Assembly (NCBI GenBank): GCA_934162195.1
Contig: CAKPHO010000006.1
Coordinates: forward strand, 1 to 61,688
Source: an uncultured Bacilli bacterium
GTDB taxonomy: Bacteria; Bacillota_I; Bacilli_A; RF39; UBA660
Length of the DNA stretch: 61,688 nucleotides
Direction: 5' to 3'
Shown here one piece after another: positions 48,493 to 57,050 of the stretch. The notes below the pieces were generated by a model. The model did not search any database. It saw nothing but the letters and a program-made list of their open reading frames with translations, and was not told where the DNA came from. The stretch's first letter is position 1, and each line of letters starts with the position of its first letter. Both the position numbers and the translations under genes were made by a program.

Positions 48493-51300
48493 ATGGATAA
48501 AATTATTGTAAAAGGTGCTCGTGAAAATAATTTAAAAAATGTTTCAATAGAACTTCCTAAAAATAAACTCATCGTTATGACTGGCGTAAGTGGAAGTGGT
48601 AAAAGCAGTTTAGCTTTTGACACGATTTATGCGGAAGGTCAAAGAAGATATGTAGAAAGCTTAAGTGCTTATGCTCGTCAATTCTTGGGTGGTAGTGATA
48701 AGCCAGATGTTGATTCAATTGAGGGATTATCTCCTGCTATTAGTATTGACCAAAAAACAACTAGTAAAAATCCACGTAGTACAGTTGGAACAGTAACAGA
48801 AATTTATGATTATTTAAGATTATTGTATGCTAGAATTGGTATTCCTTATTGCCCAATTCATAATAAACCTATTAGTAGTCAAAGTGTAGAAGAGATGACT
48901 AATCAAGTTTTAAAGTTAGAATTAAATACCAAAATTAAAGTATTAAGTCCTGTTGTATATGGAGAAAAAGGAACACAAGTTTCTACTTTTGATAAATTAA
49001 GAAAAGAAGGTTATGCTAGAGTAAAAGTAGATGGTGAAGAATACGATTTGTTTGATGAAATTGTGCTAGATAAAAATAAAAAACACAATATATTTGTTAT
49101 TGTAGATAGATTAATTATTAAGGAAGATGTTAGAAGTCGTTTATATGAAGCTATTGAGACTGCTTCTAAGTTATCCCGTGGTAAGGTAGTAATTGATGTT
49201 ATTGGTCATGAAGAGATTGTTATGAGTGAATCATATGCTTGCCCAGATTGTGATTTTTCGCTCCCAGAATTAGAACCAAGAATGTTTAGTTTTAATGCTC
49301 CTTATGGTGCTTGTCCAGAATGTAAAGGACTTGGAATTAAACAAAAGATAGATATTGATTTAATTATTCCAGATGATAGTTTGAGTATCAATGAAGGTGC
49401 TATTAAAACTTTTAGTGTAGATGATGGGATATTAACAACGCAAGTTAACACAGTTGCAAAATATTATAACATTGATCTTAATAAACCAGTTAAAGATTTA
49501 AACAAGAAAGATTTGGATATTATTTTATATGGAGCTCCGGATTTAATTGAGTTTAATTATACATCTAAAAATGGTAATACAAGAAATGCTAAAGATTATT
49601 ATGAAGGTATTATTACTAATTTAGAAAGAAGATATATAGAAACTAAAAGTAATTGGATTAGAGATTGGATAGAGGGTTATATGACTGAACTAGAATGTCC
49701 TATGTGTCAGGGTTCCAGACTTCAATCATCCATTCTTTCGGTTAAAATAAATAAAAAGAATATATACGAGGTAACATGTTTAAGTATTAAAGATTTATAT
49801 GAGTTTATTAATAATTTAAAATTAACTGAAGAACAAAAGCAAATAGCTAGTTTAATATTAAAAGAAATTTCTAATAGATTGAGTTTCTTAATTAATGTAG
49901 GACTCGAATATTTAACTTTATCTCGTACAGCAGGAACTTTAAGTGGTGGAGAGTTACAACGTATTAGACTTGCTACTCAGATTGGTTCAAGATTAACTGG
50001 GGTTTTATATGTTTTAGATGAACCTAGTATTGGTCTTCATCAAAGAGATAATGCAAGACTTATCAATTCACTTTTAGAGATGCGTGATTTGGGTAATACG
50101 TTGATTGTTGTAGAGCATGACATTGATACAATGCTTGCAAGTGATTATTTAGTTGATATTGGTCCAGGAGCTGGTTTAAATGGTGGACAGGTTGTTGCGT
50201 GTGGTACTCCAGAAGAAGTTATGAGAAATGAAAATAGTTTAACTGGTAGATATTTAACAGGAAAAGAAAAAATAGAAGTTCCTAAGAAAAGGAGAAAAGG
50301 AAATGGAAAACATTTAGAAATTAAAGGTGCTAAAGAACACAATCTAAAAAATATTAACGTTAAGTTTCCTCTTGGTACATTTACTTGCGTAACAGGAGTA
50401 AGTGGAAGTGGTAAAAGTAGTTTAGTTAATAGTATCTTATATCGTGTTGTTGCTAACAATTTATATAAGAGTAAAGAAAAACCTGGTGTATACAAATCAA
50501 TTAAAGGTCTTGAAAATATTGATAAGGTTGTTAATATTACGCAAGATCCTATTGGAAGAACACCTCGTTCTAATCCTTCAACGTATACAGGTGTATTTGA
50601 TGATATAAGAGATTTATTCGCAACTACAAAAGAAGCCAAAATTAGAGGATATGATAAAGGCAGATTTTCATTTAATGTTAAAGGTGGAAGATGCGAAGCT
50701 TGTTGGGGCGATGGTGTTAAAAAAATAGAGATGCACTTTCTTCCTGATGTTTATGTACCTTGTGAGGTATGTGGTGGTACACGTTATAATTCTGAAACAC
50801 TTGAAGTTAAGTATAAAGGAAAGAGCATATATGATGTTTTAGAAATGCGTGTTGAAGAAGCTCTAGAGTTCTTTGATAATGTTCCTAAAATTAAAACTAA
50901 ATTACAAATGTTAAAGGATGTTGGTCTTTCTTATGTAAAACTTGGTCAAAGTGCACCTACGTTATCTGGAGGAGAAGCAGGTCGTGTTAAACTTGCTAAA
51001 GAACTTCAAAAACGACCTACCGGGAAAAGCTTATTTATTTTAGATGAACCAACAACTGGTCTTCATAGTGATGATATTAAAAAATTACTTGTTATCTTAC
51101 AAAGAATTGTTGATAACGGTGATACAGTAATTGTTATTGAACATAACTTAGATGTTATTAAAGTAGCTGATTATATTATCGATTTAGGCCCAGAAGGTGG
51201 AGATGGTGGCGGACAAGTTGTTGCAACTGGTACTCCAGAAGCTGTGTCTAAAGTTGAAGAAAGTTATACTGGTCAGTTTTTAAAAACCGTTTTAAAATAA
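48493..51300 (+). CDS. uvrA: Excinuclease ABC subunit A
   Basis: A 935-residue UvrA with two ABC ATPase modules: Walker A GVSGSGKSSLAFDT and GVSGSGKSSLVNSI, signatures LSGGELQRIRLA and LSGGEAGRVKLA, and two zinc fingers (CPDC..CPEC and CEAC..CEVC). It finds helix-distorting DNA damage and loads UvrB. uvrB is not adjacent, unlike the common uvrBA order. Prepilin leader L3 starts 16 bases after the stop. Confidence 0.97.
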   Translation: MDKIIVKGARENNLKNVSIELPKNKLIVMTGVSGSGKSSLAFDTIYAEGQRRYVESLSAYARQFLGGSDKPDVDSIEGLSPAISIDQKTTSKNPRSTVGTVTEIYDYLRLLYARIGIPYCPIHNKPISSQSVEEMTNQVLKLELNTKIKVLSPVVYGEKGTQVSTFDKLRKEGYARVKVDGEEYDLFDEIVLDKNKKHNIFVIVDRLIIKEDVRSRLYEAIETASKLSRGKVVIDVIGHEEIVMSESYACPDCDFSLPELEPRMFSFNAPYGACPECKGLGIKQKIDIDLIIPDDSLSINEGAIKTFSVDDGILTTQVNTVAKYYNIDLNKPVKDLNKKDLDIILYGAPDLIEFNYTSKNGNTRNAKDYYEGIITNLERRYIETKSNWIRDWIEGYMTELECPMCQGSRLQSSILSVKINKKNIYEVTCLSIKDLYEFINNLKLTEEQKQIASLILKEISNRLSFLINVGLEYLTLSRTAGTLSGGELQRIRLATQIGSRLTGVLYVLDEPSIGLHQRDNARLINSLLEMRDLGNTLIVVEHDIDTMLASDYLVDIGPGAGLNGGQVVACGTPEEVMRNENSLTGRYLTGKEKIEVPKKRRKGNGKHLEIKGAKEHNLKNINVKFPLGTFTCVTGVSGSGKSSLVNSILYRVVANNLYKSKEKPGVYKSIKGLENIDKVVNITQDPIGRTPRSNPSTYTGVFDDIRDLFATTKEAKIRGYDKGRFSFNVKGGRCEACWGDGVKKIEMHFLPDVYVPCEVCGGTRYNSETLEVKYKGKSIYDVLEMRVEEALEFFDNVPKIKTKLQMLKDVGLSYVKLGQSAPTLSGGEAGRVKLAKELQKRPTGKSLFILDEPTTGLHSDDIKKLLVILQRIVDNGDTVIVIEHNLDVIKVADYIIDLGPEGGDGGGQVVATGTPEAVSKVEESYTGQFLKTVLK

Positions 51301-51316
51301 TTGCTTATAAAATTTA

Positions 51317-51507
51317 TTGACAATTTTAAAAATAAAATTGTATACTTAATATAGTAAAGGATAGTGGTAGTATGGTTAATATAACTTCAAAAGAATTATC
51401 AGAAATACTAATCTTGGGTATATATAACCATACTATAATAATAAAAGATAAGGAAAACACAAGGGAACTAGACTTAAAATAGTCTAGGTTTCTTTGCGTT
51501 TTTTTGT
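51317..51507 (+). promoter_or_regulatory. Prepilin leader element, copy L3
   Basis: TTGACA (51317-51322), 18 bases, TATACT (51341-51346). AGTATGGTTA (about 51370-51379) pairs with TAACCATACT (about 51425-51434); the terminator has CTAGAC / GTCTAG (about 51467-51487) and T7. At the site of the G tract in L1 this copy has CTTGGGTAT. The same promoter spacing and order of elements occurs in L1 and L2. Confidence 0.7.
51372..51482 (+). CDS. Leader reading frame L3, 36 codons
   Basis: ATG behind AGTGGTAGT opens a 36-codon frame MVNITSKELSEILILGIY followed by NHTIIIKDKENTRELDLK, stopping at TAG in the loop of the terminator. The first seven residues equal those of L1, and NHTI and KENT equal those of L2, all in the same register from the start. 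Possible leader peptide; not proven to be translated. Confidence 0.4.
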   Translation: MVNITSKELSEILILGIYNHTIIIKDKENTRELDLK

Positions 51508-51557
51508 TGTACCTTTACAAGGTAAGCAAATCTAAATAAAAGAAGGAGGAAAAGAAA

Positions 51558-52541
51558 ATGAATAAAAAACATGGATTTACACTTATAGAATTACTAGCGG
51601 TAATAGTAGTATTAGCAATAATAGCTTTAATCGCAACACCAATAGTAATGAATACAATAAAAAGATCAAAGAAAGGAGCAGCCGAAAGAAGTGCGGATAG
51701 CTATGTTAAACAAGTAGAAGTAGCAGTAGCTGAAGAACGACTAAGCAAAAATGAAGTACTAGAAGGCGAATATCAAATAACAAGTGATGGAAATCTATGT
51801 AGAGATAAAAGTGCAAGTTGTTCAGATGATAAGAAGATAAAAATAGAAATGAATGGAACAAAACCAACATCAGGAAAAATAAAGATAACAAATGGAAGTG
51901 TTGATCAAACATCATCAAATATGACAATAGGAGATTATGATGTTACATATAATTCTACTAAAAAAACATATGAAGCTACAGGGAAAGGAAATAATACAAC
52001 TGCTGTAGTATGTGAACTAAGTGAAGGAACAAAAGAAACAGTAGGAGCAAAATATACATGTCATTTAGATAGTGATAGAACATTCTATGTATTAGAAACA
52101 AGTGGAGATAATGTATCATTAATTATGGATAGAAACTTTACAGATGATACAGTAGCAAAAACACTAGCGTGGTGTATAGATGGTGGAGATGATAATACAA
52201 CATGTAAAAATATAGCATCAAAAGAAGAAGGAACACCATTAAAACATATTCAAGATACATTTGGAACAAGTGTAGAAGTAAGTATACCATCAAAAGAACA
52301 AATAAAAGGTTCCTATACCGGTTCAATGCCAATATGGTTATATGATTATTTAGATGGTACAACTAATCCAGTATCTGGTGTTTATGATTATTGGACATCA
52401 ACCCCTTATGCTCGTGGTTCTGTCTATGCATGTAGTGTGAGCTATGTTGGCAATATAGATTGCGACATCTCCAGTGTTACTAATGATATAAACATTGGCA
52501 TTCGTCCAGTTATAACTGTCTTGAAATCTAATTTAAACTAA
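51558..52541 (+). CDS. Prepilin-like surface protein with variable C-terminus (copy 5)
   Basis: A 327-residue protein with MNKKHG-FTLIELLAV, the N-terminal half almost identical at DNA level to copies 2 and 3 (for example the 150 bases encoding ...AEERLSKNEVLEGEYQ...). The C-terminal part shares YTC.L..DRTFYVLETSGDNVSLI with copy 3 and ends YWTSTPYARGSVYACSVSYV, then IGIRPVITV. Several cysteines may form disulfides. It follows leader L3 with AAGGAGGAAAAG as ribosome site. Confidence 0.85.
   Translation: MNKKHGFTLIELLAVIVVLAIIALIATPIVMNTIKRSKKGAAERSADSYVKQVEVAVAEERLSKNEVLEGEYQITSDGNLCRDKSASCSDDKKIKIEMNGTKPTSGKIKITNGSVDQTSSNMTIGDYDVTYNSTKKTYEATGKGNNTTAVVCELSEGTKETVGAKYTCHLDSDRTFYVLETSGDNVSLIMDRNFTDDTVAKTLAWCIDGGDDNTTCKNIASKEEGTPLKHIQDTFGTSVEVSIPSKEQIKGSYTGSMPIWLYDYLDGTTNPVSGVYDYWTSTPYARGSVYACSVSYVGNIDCDISSVTNDINIGIRPVITVLKSNLN
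52389..52518 (+). other. Candidate variable region of prepilin copy 5
   Basis: Runs from TATTGGACATCAACCCC to GGCATTCGTCCAGTTATAAC. It is about as long as the segments of the other copies, with codons that mostly end in T or C, unlike the A-ending codons of the N-terminal half. Confidence 0.35.
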
Positions 52542-52545
52542 ATCG

Positions 52546-52576
52546 GAAAGAGTGTCGAAAGGCATTCTTTTTTAAT
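52546..52576 (+). terminator. Terminator of prepilin copy 5
   Basis: AAAGAGTG / CATTCTTT hairpin with T run; a -35 TTGACA (52577-52582) for the next gene follows. Confidence 0.7.
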
Positions 52577-52632
52577 TTGACAAAAATTAATTTTGTGGTA
52601 GGATATATATTACTTAGAAAAAGGGGATTTGT

Positions 52633-53556
52633 ATGAGTTTTGGAGAAACAAAAGATCTTATTTTGGAAGCTCGTGAAAGCGATTTTAAAATGAGAAATAT
52701 AATAGGTGTAGATCAAAGTGAAACATTTGGTGTTGAAGTAGAATTTGAGGATGTTAAATTAAATAATATTAAGTATGGGAGACATTGGGATGTTAAAAAA
52801 GATGATACTGTTACTACGTATGCTGATGGATTAGAGGTTGGTGGTGAAGTATCTAGTCCAATATTGAAAGATACGATTGAATGTTGGCATGATATAGACC
52901 ATATATGTAATTATTTACTAAAAAAAGGAGCTGTTATAACTCCAAATGCTGGGGGACATATTCATATAGGCGCTCAGGTTTTGAAAAAAGATCCTAATAA
53001 TATTAGAAAGTTATTGAAATCTTGGGAATTGTTTGAACCCATTATTTACTCATTTTCTAGTGGTAAAGATAAACGCTTAAGAACAAGTGTTAGTGTTCAA
53101 GCCAAACCTTTAGCGCCAATACTAAATAGAATTAGAAATAATAAAAGTAGTTATAATAATTATAGAACGTATCGTGATTGGCTTAATTTTTTTAAAAAAT
53201 ATAATCTAATAAAATTTTATGGGGTTAATTTTGCTAATTACGTTGGTAATGAAGAAGATTTTGGTAATACCATTGAAATAAGATGCCCCAATGGGACTAT
53301 TGATCCAGTTATATGGCAAAATAATGTTAATTTCTTTATTAAATTTTTTGAAAGTTGTGCTAGAGATAACTTCGATGAGGAATATATAGATTATTTATTA
53401 TTTCAAAAGAAATATAGCTCAAGTTATATTGAAAAAGATTATTTTGAATTAACGATGGAATTGGTTGATTTAGTTTTTACGGATAAGGTAGATAAAATAA
53501 TGTTTTTAAAACAATATATGAAATCCTTTGATAGAGAAAAGGTATATAAAAAATAA
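52633..53556 (+). CDS. Amidoligase-domain protein (copy 2)
   Basis: A 307-residue protein consisting almost wholly of the amidoligase domain: TFGVEVEFED, a substrate loop with DGLEVGGEVSSPIL, the metal/ATP motif NAGGHIHIGAQVL and TIEIRCPNGTIDPVIW. The motif set (GVExE, SSPI, GGHIHIG, IExRxPNG) is the same as in copy 1 at 43035 but without its N-terminal half. Promoter TTGACA 52577 with weak -10. Convergent with sigK. Substrate unknown. Confidence 0.72.
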   Translation: MSFGETKDLILEARESDFKMRNIIGVDQSETFGVEVEFEDVKLNNIKYGRHWDVKKDDTVTTYADGLEVGGEVSSPILKDTIECWHDIDHICNYLLKKGAVITPNAGGHIHIGAQVLKKDPNNIRKLLKSWELFEPIIYSFSSGKDKRLRTSVSVQAKPLAPILNRIRNNKSSYNNYRTYRDWLNFFKKYNLIKFYGVNFANYVGNEEDFGNTIEIRCPNGTIDPVIWQNNVNFFIKFFESCARDNFDEEYIDYLLFQKKYSSSYIEKDYFELTMELVDLVFTDKVDKIMFLKQYMKSFDREKVYKK

Positions 53557-53583
53557 GAATCATTCTGTATGGTTCTTATTTTT
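53555..53583. terminator. Bidirectional terminator
   Basis: AAGAATCAT / ATGGTTCTT hairpin between amidoligase copy 2 and sigK with T/A tracts on either side. Confidence 0.65.
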
Positions 53584-54261
53584 TATGAATTCTCTCAACA
53601 TTTTTGTTAATGCTCTTTTTTCAATTCTAGAAACATAGCTTCTAGAAATTTTTAATTCTTTGGCAATCTCTTTTTGAGTAACTTCATCTTGATTATTTAA
53701 TCCATAACGTTTAATAACTATTTCTTTTTCTTGTTCAGTTAAAACATTAAAATATTTCTTTAGTAATCCTATATTATCTTTGTTATGAATATCCATAGCA
53801 AAATCTGGTTTAGGTGTTTTTAGAATATCTAAAAAAGTAATTTCATTTCCTTCTTTGTCAAAACCAATAGATTCATTTAAACTTATATTTTTACTGTTTT
53901 TTTTGTTGTTACGATAGTACATTAAAATTTCGTTTTCAATGCATCTTGCACAATAGGTTGTTAGTCTTGTTCCGTGTTTATAAGAATAAGAATCTATTCC
54001 TTTAATAAGGCCAATAGTTCCAATACTAATTAAGTCATCAATATCATCTTTTTTGTTATCATATTTTTTTACAATGTGTGCGACTAATCTTAGGTTGTGT
54101 TCAATTAATTTGTTTCTAGCATTTTCATCTCCAATTTTAGCCTGTTCTATATATTTTTCTTCTTCTTCGTGTGAAAGGGGATCTGGAAATAAATTGTTTG
54201 AGTAGGCAGCGGAAAAAAGATATAGGTTTGAAAATATTTTTTTTAGTAGCTTAAGTAACAT
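53560..54261 (-). CDS. sigK: Sporulation sigma factor SigK, uninterrupted
   Basis: A 233-residue sigma-70 factor. The N-terminus (MLLKLLKKIFSNLYLFSAAY) is a hydrophobic pro-sequence as in pro-sigma K; then FPDPLSHEEEEKYIEQAKIG, NLRLVAHIVKKYDN, DLISIGTIGLIKGI, YCARCIENEILMYYR and the C-terminal ISRSYVSRIEKRALTKMLREF helix-turn-helix. It directs late mother-cell sporulation genes and would be activated by SpoIVFB (gene at 14214). The gene is whole, without a skin-type insertion. Confidence 0.9.
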   Translation of the reverse strand: MLLKLLKKIFSNLYLFSAAYSNNLFPDPLSHEEEEKYIEQAKIGDENARNKLIEHNLRLVAHIVKKYDNKKDDIDDLISIGTIGLIKGIDSYSYKHGTRLTTYCARCIENEILMYYRNNKKNSKNISLNESIGFDKEGNEITFLDILKTPKPDFAMDIHNKDNIGLLKKYFNVLTEQEKEIVIKRYGLNNQDEVTQKEIAKELKISRSYVSRIEKRALTKMLREFIKNKNHTE

Positions 54262-54380
54262 TTTTACACCTCAATAAAATATATGTATAAAAAGAAATTA
54301 TTTATTTTGTCCATTATTTTTTTCAAAAAAAAAGGAAATACAAAAGTTTTGTGGAATATTAGAAGTGAAAGGAGGAAAAA

Positions 54381-55853
54381 ATGAAAAAAATAATGTATGT
54401 TTTGAGCATTTTATTATTGTGTGATTTTAGTGGAGTTAGAGCTTTGGAAAATAGTATTTATTATTCTAATTATGGTGAATGGAGTGAATATTCTAAAGAT
54501 AATTATAGTAAAACAGAACTTATGGATGTAGAGGTAGAAAGACGGTATAAGTGGTTTAAGAGTAAAGAAAGGGGTGAGTATCTCAATTATGATGAAGGAA
54601 TAAAAAAATATGATAATCTTAACAAAGATAATTATAAGTATAGTGATTATAGTGATTGGCAAGAAAGTAGTCCAGAAAAAATTACAGACAGAGTTATAGA
54701 AACAAAAATAAAATATTTTGTTAAAAGAATTAAACCTATTAAAACACTTTATATAGTTAGTGGAGATTTTAAAACTGATGAAGTTGATTTAAACCAAATA
54801 GATATATTTAATGATGGAAAAAAAGTTAGTTTTAAATCTACTTGCGGTGATTGCTCTGAAAAATATAAGCTTAAAAACAAATCGGGAGTTTTAATGCTAG
54901 AACTGGATAATTTCTATTATTTTGATAATTTAAAAATTATTGTAAAATCGCCAAATATAAAAAATATAAATTCTATAAATTTTTGGGTAACAGCCCCAAA
55001 AGAAAATAGTAATGAAGAATCACTTTTTTATAGATATACCTTTGAAGGCAGTAGTAATAATTCTATAGATATTAGTATTTATGATTTTTCTAAAGTTAAG
55101 CCAATATATGAAGATGGAGTATATTATGATGAATTACCATTTTTAAGGAAAGATGATTATAAAGAAGAACTTGTTTCTTATCGCTATAAAGATAAATTAT
55201 ATTATTTTTATAGTTGTGATAAGGAATATATAGATGGCTATTTCAAAGAAAAAAATGGTTATGATAAAGATATAAATAACTTTTTAGATTATTATCGTTA
55301 TAGAAATCGAGATAAGATAGAATTTAGTAAATATATAGAAATAAATAAAAATGATGAGTATTTAGATAATTTTATTACTTCAACAGTAGACTACGAAGTA
55401 GAAGGTAATATAGATTATACAAAAAATGGTTTATATAATGTTAAAGTAAAAACTTATTTTTTAACAAAGGATATTTCTGTTTTAATAAATATAAAAGAAA
55501 ATGAAAAAAATAGTAAAGATGAAAAATTAATTGATGATTATAAAGAATTAGAAAAAAAATATGATAATTTGTTAGAAGAAAAAGTTGAAGATAGAAGTTC
55601 TGATGAAGTTATAGAAGAAAATAGTTGTAAAAAAGAATTAGAAAAAGTAACATTAAAGAATGATGATAATGAAAAAAAATTAAAACTTAGCAATCAAGCT
55701 TATGATTATCTTAATTCATCACTATTAAAAGTAAATAACAACAGTTTTGAATTAGGATTAAGTTGGTATTTATGGTTGTTATTTTTAATACTTTTATTAC
55801 TAATTATACTGATTATGATTTTAAGAAAAAGAAAAAATAAAAACAAATTCTAG
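54381..55853 (+). CDS. Exported single-pass membrane protein of unknown function
   Basis: A 490-residue protein with signal peptide (about 1-21), a long polar extracellular part with Tyr/Asp-rich segments and a YSDWQESSPEKI/YGEWSEYSKDNY internal repeat (residues about 31-42 and 94-105), a short coiled coil (about 390-440) and a membrane helix near the C-terminus (463-483) followed by a basic stop-transfer. No known family. An AAAGGAAATAnAAAAGTT box upstream is also found before the DUF1016 gene at 21091. Confidence 0.6.
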   Translation: MKKIMYVLSILLLCDFSGVRALENSIYYSNYGEWSEYSKDNYSKTELMDVEVERRYKWFKSKERGEYLNYDEGIKKYDNLNKDNYKYSDYSDWQESSPEKITDRVIETKIKYFVKRIKPIKTLYIVSGDFKTDEVDLNQIDIFNDGKKVSFKSTCGDCSEKYKLKNKSGVLMLELDNFYYFDNLKIIVKSPNIKNINSINFWVTAPKENSNEESLFYRYTFEGSSNNSIDISIYDFSKVKPIYEDGVYYDELPFLRKDDYKEELVSYRYKDKLYYFYSCDKEYIDGYFKEKNGYDKDINNFLDYYRYRNRDKIEFSKYIEINKNDEYLDNFITSTVDYEVEGNIDYTKNGLYNVKVKTYFLTKDISVLINIKENEKNSKDEKLIDDYKELEKKYDNLLEEKVEDRSSDEVIEENSCKKELEKVTLKNDDNEKKLKLSNQAYDYLNSSLLKVNNNSFELGLSWYLWLLFLILLLLIILIMILRKRKNKNKF

Positions 55854-55915
55854 TTTTGTCGAATTTGTATAAAATTGAAATTTATTGTGCTAAATTATAA
55901 TAGCGAGGTGATAGA

Positions 55916-56263
55916 TTGCTTGATATAAATTATGAGATTAGAAAAGGTATTTTGTTTATTAGATTAGGTGGAGTATTAAACAAAAATACAGTTGGTAAGC
56001 TTCAAAATGAGATTACTGATATGATAAAGGATAATGGGATAAGAAATGTAGTTTTTAATTTGAAAGAATTAGAATCTATTGATATAAAGGGAATAAATAA
56101 TTTACTTTATAATTATGAAATTTGTCATAACAATAAGGGAAAAAGCTTAATATGCGGAATAGATAATTCTTTAGTTAGATATAGAATTAATAATACTAGA
56201 TTATTAAAATATATGATTGAAACTAGTGATGAGTTGAGTGCTTTTAATATTATAAAATTATAA
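55916..56263 (+). CDS. spoIIAA: SpoIIAA-like STAS-domain protein
   Basis: A 115-residue STAS protein with TTG start behind GAGGTGAT. The fold fits anti-sigma factor antagonists (GILFIRLGGVLNKNT, VVFNLKELESIDIKGINNLL). In SpoIIAA the DSSG segment holds the phosphorylated serine; here it reads DIKG, so the serine is absent. It lies 9 bases upstream of the sigma factor gene, where spoIIAB would normally intervene. The call as SpoIIAA depends on this context. Confidence 0.7.
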   Translation: MLDINYEIRKGILFIRLGGVLNKNTVGKLQNEITDMIKDNGIRNVVFNLKELESIDIKGINNLLYNYEICHNNKGKSLICGIDNSLVRYRINNTRLLKYMIETSDELSAFNIIKL

Positions 56264-56272
56264 GGAGAAGAT

Positions 56273-56965
56273 ATGAATGAAGAATTATCGAAGTTGATTA
56301 ATGATAATGAAAATTTAATTTACCGTATAACGCATTATTTTAGTAATTATCTTAATAAAGAAGATTTATTTCAAGTAGGATGTATTGGTCTTATAAAAGC
56401 TTATCAAAATTATAAAGAAGAATTTGGGACCAAGTTTTCTACTTATGCTTATCCGTACATTTTAGGAGAAATAAAAAAGTATGTAAGAGAGGACAAGGGT
56501 ATAAAGATAAGCAGAGATATTAGTAAGCTGAATTTAAAAATTGAAAGAGCTAATTTAATACTGTCTCAAAAATTAATGAGAAATCCTACTTATAAAGAAC
56601 TATCTGAGTATTTAGGAATAGATGAATACTACATTAGTGAAGCATTATGCACAAATAATGTTTTACAAAGTTTAGATCAAGTGATAGTAAGTGATAGTAA
56701 AGGTTTAACTCTTTATGATACTATTCCAAATATTGAAACAATGGATTTAGATACTTTATTAACTTTAAAAAATGAATTATCTAAATTGAGTAAAAATGAA
56801 TATCAAATTATAATTGACCATTATCTAAACGATAGAACTCAAAGCGAAATTGCTAATAGTTTAGGAATAAATCAAGTTCAAGTATCACGTTGCGAAAAGA
56901 AGATTTTAAAAAAACTTCGTACAAGAATGAATGAAAATAGATGCGAAGTTGCAAAAAAAGCATAA
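56273..56965 (+). CDS. sigF: Sporulation sigma factor, SigF-like
   Basis: A 230-residue sigma-70 factor of the SigF/SigG/SigB group: LFQVGCIGLIKAYQNY and KFSTYAYPYILGEIKKYVRED in region 2, PTYKELSEYLGI in region 3, and QSEIANSLGINQVQVSRCEKKILKKL in region 4. The SpoIIAA-like gene just upstream (ribosome site AAGGAGAAG) favours SigF, the first forespore-specific sigma factor; SigG cannot be excluded. No anti-sigma factor gene lies nearby. Confidence 0.82.
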   Translation: MNEELSKLINDNENLIYRITHYFSNYLNKEDLFQVGCIGLIKAYQNYKEEFGTKFSTYAYPYILGEIKKYVREDKGIKISRDISKLNLKIERANLILSQKLMRNPTYKELSEYLGIDEYYISEALCTNNVLQSLDQVIVSDSKGLTLYDTIPNIETMDLDTLLTLKNELSKLSKNEYQIIIDHYLNDRTQSEIANSLGINQVQVSRCEKKILKKLRTRMNENRCEVAKKA

Positions 56966-56981
56966 TTTTATGCTTTTTTTG
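56952..56981 (+). terminator. Terminator after sigF
   Basis: AAAAAAAGCATAA / TTATGCTTTTTTT hairpin overlapping the stop codon. Confidence 0.8.
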
Positions 56982-57050
56982 TGAAAAAATAATGAAAAAA
57001 CTTTATATTAAAATAGTTAAGTGTTATAATTAACATGGAGGTTAGAAAAT

